Of a stretch of DNA of 64,000 bases, positions 59,487-64,000 are shown in pieces. The DNA is from Chloroflexaceae bacterium (GTDB lineage Bacteria > Chloroflexota > Chloroflexia > Chloroflexales > Chloroflexaceae), in the NCBI GenBank assembly GCA_025057155.1, contig JANWYD010000007.1:1-64000 (forward strand). Reading direction: 5' to 3'. Each line of letters begins with the position of its first letter. Position 1 is the stretch's first letter. The position numbers and the translations under genes were made by a program. The notes under the pieces were generated by a model. It did no database searches. It was not told the DNA's origin and saw only the letters and a program-made list of their open reading frames with translations.

Positions 59487-60356
59487 TCATGGCTGGCGAC
59501 TTCCGGGAACCTGGCTGCTCGCTCCGGGGAGCGTCGCGCTCGCCGCGGGATCGTCCATTGGTGGCGCGTCCAGACGTTCAGCGCTCACCTGGCCAATGTC
59601 GAGTCGATCAAGGCTGGTAAGCGGGGTGGAGGCGGCTCCGTACCGCTCGCCCCACAACTCGAGACCGGCCGCCTGTAGCGCCCAGATCGTGTGGGCCTGG
59701 TAGGGAGTCAGTTCGAGATAGGCCACTCCGGCGGTCTCGTCCACATAGAGCACCCGCACCGAACTGAGCAGGCGGCAGGCATAGGGCCGCGGCTGGGCGT
59801 TGCTGCCGGTGGATGGCGCAAGCGAGGGGGCGTCTCCCGCAGCGCTGCGTTTCGCCCGGTCGCACAGATCTGGAGCGCCGCTGCGGTCGTTGAAGCCGAT
59901 GTTCACCCGGTCGCGATGGGTGAGCGGGCCGATGGTTGCCGTCGAGAAGGGCATGGGCACCATGTTGGGCGATAGCGCCTGCCCGCTGGGATACACTGGC
60001 TGCGTGGGCGGTTCATCCAGCAGCATGGGGGCCTGAACGAGATCGTTCGCGCCCAGGTCGCGCGCGGCGTAGCGGCCCACCACGGCGGCGGGGTCGCTGA
60101 TGCCGGCAAGCTGGGCGGGGCGGTGGAGCGGCAATTCAATTACGCTGATGTCCTCGGCGGTGATCTGCCGGCCATAGGGCACGTCACGGGCCAGTACGAC
60201 CACGGTCTCAGTCTTCTGGCTTTCCAGGTAGCCTAGCACCGCGAAGGTTACGGCGACAATCAGCCCGCAGGCGAGCAACACCGCGGGTAATGGATTGCCG
60301 CGCTTGCGGGCCAGAGCCTGGCTCAGCGGGGCCGACGTGGGGGTGAGAGTGGTCAT
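59487..60356 (-). CDS. CpaB/RcpC-like pilus assembly protein with SAF domain
   Basis: 289 residues from ATG 60356 (GGAGG upstream). N-terminal membrane anchor (LPAVLLACGLIVAVTFAVLG), then TVVVLARDVPYGRQITAEDI, the SAF domain typical of CpaB, and LGANDLVQAPMLL. A middle segment (GPLTHRDRVNIGFNDRS) matches the RcpC region and the end is a Pro/Ser-rich tail. CpaB sits in the periplasm or on the outer surface; in the absence of a secretin it probably contacts the wall. CRLLSSVRVLYVDE contains Cys paired with those in PDLCDR perhaps. Confidence 0.86.
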   Translation of the reverse strand: MTTLTPTSAPLSQALARKRGNPLPAVLLACGLIVAVTFAVLGYLESQKTETVVVLARDVPYGRQITAEDISVIELPLHRPAQLAGISDPAAVVGRYAARDLGANDLVQAPMLLDEPPTQPVYPSGQALSPNMVPMPFSTATIGPLTHRDRVNIGFNDRSGAPDLCDRAKRSAAGDAPSLAPSTGSNAQPRPYACRLLSSVRVLYVDETAGVAYLELTPYQAHTIWALQAAGLELWGERYGAASTPLTSLDRLDIGQVSAERLDAPPMDDPAASATLPGASSQVPGSRQP

Positions 60357-60373
60357 GGTGTCATTCCTCCATC

Positions 60374-60925
60374 TCAACGGATCGGTTCCAGGGTCTCTCC
60401 AGCTACAATCAGGGGCGTAAACTGTCCCCGGCCAACGATGCCCTGCAAGACCGGCCGCACCTCGGCGCACAGGAGCGGCGTCGCTTCGGTGACGGGGGAT
60501 ACCTGCGCGCTGCTGTAGCGGCACGTGCCCCCCGCTGGCAGGACGGTCCATGTCACCCGGTCGGCCAGCGCCTCCGGGTCCTCCGCCAGGCCGCGCACCC
60601 CGCGCAGGTTGGCGCCGAAATAGGCTGTCGCCTGCTCAATGACGGCCCGACACGGGGCCGCCGCCGCGTCGGTGCGGCGCACCTGCACACAGGCCGTGCG
60701 TGCTCGCAGACTCGTGGCGTTGCGGGCAAAGGCGGCGTAGTCCATGGTCTGCACTGCCGAGCGGGTGGCCTGTTGCAGCGCGTCTTCAAGCATCGCCACC
60801 TGCATCCAGCGTTCGGCCACCTCCACCACCAGCAACACGAAGGCCATCAGCACCGGCAGCGTCAGGGCCGCCAGCACAAGCGCCTGACCCGGCGCGCGCC
60901 GCGAGTCCATCGCTCTGCGTCGCAT
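60374..60925 (-). CDS. TadE/TadF-like minor pseudopilin
   Basis: 183 residues. The basic start MRRRAMDSRRAPGQALVLAA and one hydrophobic helix (LALTLPVLMAFVLLVVEVAE with GQALVL in front) form the Tad pseudopilin pattern. The remainder is an extracellular domain with four Cys (ARTACVQV, AAPCRAV, GGTCRYS, LLCAEV), likely two disulfides. It is expected to be exported by the Tad machine as a minor subunit. ATG 60925 or ATG 60910 may start it; GGAGG lies upstream of both. Confidence 0.83.
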   Translation of the reverse strand: MRRRAMDSRRAPGQALVLAALTLPVLMAFVLLVVEVAERWMQVAMLEDALQQATRSAVQTMDYAAFARNATSLRARTACVQVRRTDAAAAPCRAVIEQATAYFGANLRGVRGLAEDPEALADRVTWTVLPAGGTCRYSSAQVSPVTEATPLLCAEVRPVLQGIVGRGQFTPLIVAGETLEPIR

Positions 60926-60964
60926 GCTTCCTCCTTGGTTTCAGGAACTCCTCTCCGGCGCGAT

Positions 60965-61396
60965 CTACCGCTGGTCGCGTTCCGCGGCCCGCACCGCCTC
61001 CGCTTGCACTTCAAAGGCCGTGAAGAGCGGCGGCAGCGGCGCCCAGAACTCTCCCTGGTAGCGCACGGTGACGCTGATCGGGGCGTAGCGCCGGCACGGG
61101 GCTGCACATGTCACCGTGACAGCGGCCTGCTCAGGTTCCATTCCCACTCCGGCGGCGATAACCTGCCGGGCGGTATGCCGCGCGGCGGTTTCGCCAGCGT
61201 TGCCGCCCCCGGCGATGGCCGCCTGGTGCGCCGCGGCTCGCGCCGCCTGGGTGACCGTGTAGTTGGCCAGCAGGATCTGTCCCAGGCCGATCAAGCCCAG
61301 CACCAGCAAGAGCAGGATCGGCAGCGCCAGCAGCGTCTCAACAAGGGCCTGCCCCCGGGTGCGCCGCCAGCGCCAGTCTCGTGTCAGGTTGTCCAT
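60965..61396 (-). CDS. TadE-like pseudopilin
   Basis: 143 residues from ATG 61396 (AAGGAGGAACAACGG upstream). RRTRGQALVETLLALPILLL is the classic TadE N-terminus (GQALVE with Glu five residues into the helix, as in type IV pilin-like proteins). A hydrophobic helix and a small extracellular domain with two Cys (VTCAAPCRRYAP) follow. It needs processing by a prepilin peptidase, for which no gene is seen in the window. Confidence 0.88.
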   Translation of the reverse strand: MDNLTRDWRWRRTRGQALVETLLALPILLLLVLGLIGLGQILLANYTVTQAARAAAHQAAIAGGGNAGETAARHTARQVIAAGVGMEPEQAAVTVTCAAPCRRYAPISVTVRYQGEFWAPLPPLFTAFEVQAEAVRAAERDQR

Positions 61397-61474
61397 CCGT
61401 TGTTCCTCCTTGGTTTCTTGCCTGTTCTTATGGCCCGCGGGGGTGTCAGGCGCCCCGACGCCGGCTATGAGGAT

Positions 61475-61610
61475 GGGGAAACCGGGTTTCCCCACGCCCC
61501 TGCCGGCGGGGCGCAAAGGGCGCCCCCTCGCGGCGGACCGCCGCGGCGTTCCCCGCGCCGCTGCCCGGGGGTGCGGGGGGCGCCACCCGCGGCGGACCAC
61601 CGCGGCGCCA
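61475..61610. repeat. GGGGAAACCGGGTTTCCCC palindrome and GC-rich direct repeats
   Basis: Palindrome at 61475-61493 followed by ACGCCCCTGCCGGCGGGG. Then CGCGGCGGACCGCCGCGGCG near 61531 and CGCGGCGGACCACCGCGGCG near 61590: two near-identical self-complementary blocks about 60 bases apart, between the large DUF11 gene and the TadE gene. Confidence 0.7.
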
Positions 61611-61616
61611 CGTACT

Positions 61617-64000
61617 TCAACGCGGCACGCTCCCCGGCCCTACGACGCTGCGCGGGGCGACCAGATGCACCGTAAACGTCTCTTCGTAGACCTGTTGCTG
61701 CGGCGGTGGCAGGGGCGCGACGGGTATTTCCGGCGCCTCTCCGTCCCACAGGTCACCGGGATCGGGGGCCGTGTTCACGATCCATACCTCGGCATCCACC
61801 GCCACGCGGATGCCGACGGGCGCGAGCCGTTCCAGTCCGTAGGCGTGCCCTCTGCGCTCGCTGAACAGCGGGAGGGGCGCGTGGCTCCAGTAGACATGCG
61901 CCTGGCGAGCAATCTCGTCTTCGCGCACCGAGCGGTTGGCGCGAATCTCGTCCAGGGTCGCGCCGCCGAGGTAGGCGTGCATGCAGCCCGGCAATCCGGT
62001 TGGTGATTGGGCGCAGCCCATCGTTCCGGCGCCCGCGCGCGGGTCGTGCCAGATGCCACGGTCATCCTGGTAGCCGGTGACGCGCCAGCCAGTGACCCTG
62101 GCCCGGTACTCGTAGTGCGGGAAGAGCAGCAGCGGGTCCCACTCATTGGGAAAGACAAGCTCTGTCAATCGCGGCGTGAAGCGCAGAGTCTCCCCCGCTG
62201 GCCAGGCAAACCGCGTCCCTTCGGTCAGGTAGATGGCGTCGGTCGGATTGGCGCCGCCGGTCAGCGGATCAAACTCTGAGTTGATCGCCAGACGGAGGCG
62301 CGCCTGGCCCTGTTCGATGGTCGGCGGCGGATCGACCGGCGTCTCCTCGACGGCGCGATTGTCCGCCGGGTCGTCACCCGGAGTGACCGTGGCAATGACC
62401 GCCTCCATGCGCAGGTGCCGGCCCGCTGGTACGCTGGTCTGCACCACGAGGGTCAGGGGTTGGGATGAGCGGAAGCGTGGCGCCAGGTCGCCCAGGTCCC
62501 ACTCCAGCACGCGGCCATTCTTGCGGCCAGGGGTAATAGTGGCGCGGAGGAACTGCACGTCAGGTGGCAGGGTGATACGCAGGGTTACGCCTATCGCAGC
62601 GCGGGTCAGGTCGGGACGGCGGCGGTAGAGGTTGCCGTAGTCCACTTCATAGGCAAAGATGCTGCCCCAACCGATGATCGCCGCCGGTCCCCGCGCCGTA
62701 ACGTAGACGTTGGGACGGATCACGTCCGCAGTCGTTGCCGCGGTGTTGTTGGCGCGATCCGCAGGTCGTTCGGGCGTGCTGGTGCTGATGCTTCCCCGCG
62801 CGCCGATGGCATCGGCAGGAAAATTATTCGCGTCAGCAGGTGTGGCCGGCAGGCGAATGGGAATGCGCAGCGTCCAGACCTGGCTGCCATTCGGGCGCAG
62901 ATCGCTGGCGGTGCAACGGACGCTGACCGGCCCGGTGGCCCGACACTGGGAGGGCAGAGTCCCCGGCGTCGCGCCGTCGTCTATGGTCACCTCAATCGTT
63001 GGATCATAGGCCGTGCCCGTTCCCCGGTTCACCGCGGCAACCACCAGGTCGCCCCATTCGCCTACGGGCAGCGGGGACGGGTTGAACGCCAGGCTGATAG
63101 CCACGTCAGGGAAGAGCACCCGCGTGGTCGCGGTGGCGCTGTTGTTGCCGGGCGGATCACCGGCAGTGCTCGTTGTGACCGTGGCCGTGTTTTGGAGGAT
63201 CTCTTCCGCCTCCACCGTCGGGCGAACGGTGATACGGAACGCGATGACCTCATCAGGGCGGTGTTCGTTCCACGCGCAGCGCACAGCGTGGGTGGGCGCG
63301 TCGTAGGTGCAGGCCGGATGATCCACGCTCACGAAGCTCACTCCGCGGGGCAACGGATCGCTGAGGCGCGGTTGCCAGGCCACGGTGCTGCCACGATTTC
63401 GCACCGTCAGAGTGTAAGTCAGCTCGGCTCCGACCAGCGCCTCCGGCGGGGCGGCCTTGGTCAGGACCAGGTCGGGGGCAACAATAGCCACTGCGGCCAT
63501 AGCCTGGTTGTTGAGCAGGGTCCACTCCGGGGTGGTCGTGGTGATACGGGCGCTGATGGTCACGAGCGGCGGCGCTGCCGGGTCGGAGACGGGCAGCGTC
63601 GGGCGTAAGGGCAGCCAGAGATTGCGCCATTCGCCCGGAGCGAGCGCGCCCAGGTTAAAGGTGCGGATAGATTGGCCGTCATCATCGAAGACCAGGCCAC
63701 TGGAGAGCGAGACGGTGACCACGGCGTCGTCGGACCGGGCGAGGGCGTCGCTGCTCCAGTTCCCGGCCTGAAGGAGCGCCCAGAAGGGCGCTCCAACCAG
63801 TACCCGCTCAGGAGTGAAGAAGCCCACGGCTACGTCAGGCGCCTGAATGGTGGTGGCGGCAACGGCTTCGTTGTTGCTGTAATCGGTTTCGGGCGTGGTG
63901 GTCGTGACGCGGGCCATGGCGGTGACCGATGGCGGCGAGACCGGCCGCGGGGCGCGAACCCGGACGCGGTAGGCGCGCGCATCGCCTGGTCCAAGCGCGC
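61617..64000 (-). CDS. Large DUF11-repeat surface protein, 5' part beyond window
   Basis: At least 794 residues; the frame is open to the window edge and the upstream codons (PRPVSPPSVTAMARVTTTT) continue the repeat pattern. Repeats of roughly 110-130 residues each have a DUF11/CARDB-like beta-sandwich signature: VSLSSGLVFDDDGQS, TYTLTVRNRGSTVAW, ATVTTSTAGDPPGNNSATA and VVAAVNRGTGTAYDP, with TTTPE-x-x-x-NN motifs at the joins. The C-terminal part differs (FTPRLTELVFPNEW; YYRARVTG-like) and ends without a sorting tail. It heads the minus-strand Tad locus and is perhaps a surface adhesin linked to the pilus or simply co-regulated. Confidence 0.87.
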   Translation of the reverse strand, partial: ALGPGDARAYRVRVRAPRPVSPPSVTAMARVTTTTPETDYSNNEAVAATTIQAPDVAVGFFTPERVLVGAPFWALLQAGNWSSDALARSDDAVVTVSLSSGLVFDDDGQSIRTFNLGALAPGEWRNLWLPLRPTLPVSDPAAPPLVTISARITTTTPEWTLLNNQAMAAVAIVAPDLVLTKAAPPEALVGAELTYTLTVRNRGSTVAWQPRLSDPLPRGVSFVSVDHPACTYDAPTHAVRCAWNEHRPDEVIAFRITVRPTVEAEEILQNTATVTTSTAGDPPGNNSATATTRVLFPDVAISLAFNPSPLPVGEWGDLVVAAVNRGTGTAYDPTIEVTIDDGATPGTLPSQCRATGPVSVRCTASDLRPNGSQVWTLRIPIRLPATPADANNFPADAIGARGSISTSTPERPADRANNTAATTADVIRPNVYVTARGPAAIIGWGSIFAYEVDYGNLYRRRPDLTRAAIGVTLRITLPPDVQFLRATITPGRKNGRVLEWDLGDLAPRFRSSQPLTLVVQTSVPAGRHLRMEAVIATVTPGDDPADNRAVEETPVDPPPTIEQGQARLRLAINSEFDPLTGGANPTDAIYLTEGTRFAWPAGETLRFTPRLTELVFPNEWDPLLLFPHYEYRARVTGWRVTGYQDDRGIWHDPRAGAGTMGCAQSPTGLPGCMHAYLGGATLDEIRANRSVREDEIARQAHVYWSHAPLPLFSERRGHAYGLERLAPVGIRVAVDAEVWIVNTAPDPGDLWDGEAPEIPVAPLPPPQQQVYEETFTVHLVAPRSVVGPGSVPR

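Overview
The window is GC-rich chromosomal DNA carrying about 58 protein-coding genes, including two cut by the window edges and one decayed locus. It most resembles a Chloroflexota (Chloroflexia, Roseiflexus/Chloroflexus-like) genome. The grounds are a LysW-type amino-group-carrier kinase, two-copy FGFP-repeat and DUF11 secreted proteins, a serine/threonine kinase fused to a PQQ propeller, a Tad pilus locus with two ATPases and no visible secretin, several GTG/TTG starts, and intergenic spaces packed with short palindromic repeats. This is an inference from gene content; no rRNA, tRNA or CRISPR array was seen.

Layout. 1-4.8 kb: end of a MalT/LuxR-type regulator, a Baeyer-Villiger-like flavin monooxygenase, a CoA-ester lyase and a small conserved protein. 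4.9-10.4 kb: a phosphosignalling cluster on the minus strand (kinase-PQQ propeller, PP2C phosphatase, VWA protein, zinc-ribbon/FHA protein) read from a good promoter at 10.4 kb. 10.5-24 kb: LysZ/ArgB-type kinase, lipoprotein amidase, a gingipain-family C25 protein, a DUF11 protein with an LPxT-like sorting tail, a hydrolase-larC pair, transketolase, and a small cluster ending in a cytidine-deaminase-like protein that lacks the catalytic Glu. 24.1-25.7 kb: an AT-rich island holding the wreck of a fused darT-darG toxin-antitoxin gene (one frameshift, two nonsense codons). 25.7-41 kb: housekeeping genes (LOG protein, gltX, GH13 amylase, rplI, dnaB, glyA, UPF0173) and a thioredoxin/CsoR-family operon with a textbook promoter and palindromic operator candidate. 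41-52.7 kb: a run of minus-strand genes in which trpF and trpB are split by unrelated genes (NYN protein, trpF, metallophosphatase, Trm112-like, trpB, diacylglycerol kinase), then a GT2 glycosyltransferase, a radical SAM protein and a GT87-like membrane protein. 52.7-64 kb: a Tad/Flp-type secretion-pilus locus headed by a large DUF11 surface protein that runs off the window.

Intergenic DNA is notable. At least five families of short dispersed repeats recur: a roughly 140-bp MITE-like element with about 25-bp terminal inverted repeats (two full copies), an adjoining GC-rich inverted repeat, a palindrome of the GGGGAAACC-GGTTTCCCC type (about nine copies, mostly after stop codons), CCCTCCCTCTCCAC hairpins, and an AT-rich ATCCAAAATCCACA motif. 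Several lie within a few bases of stop codons, so they may act in mRNA 3' ends.
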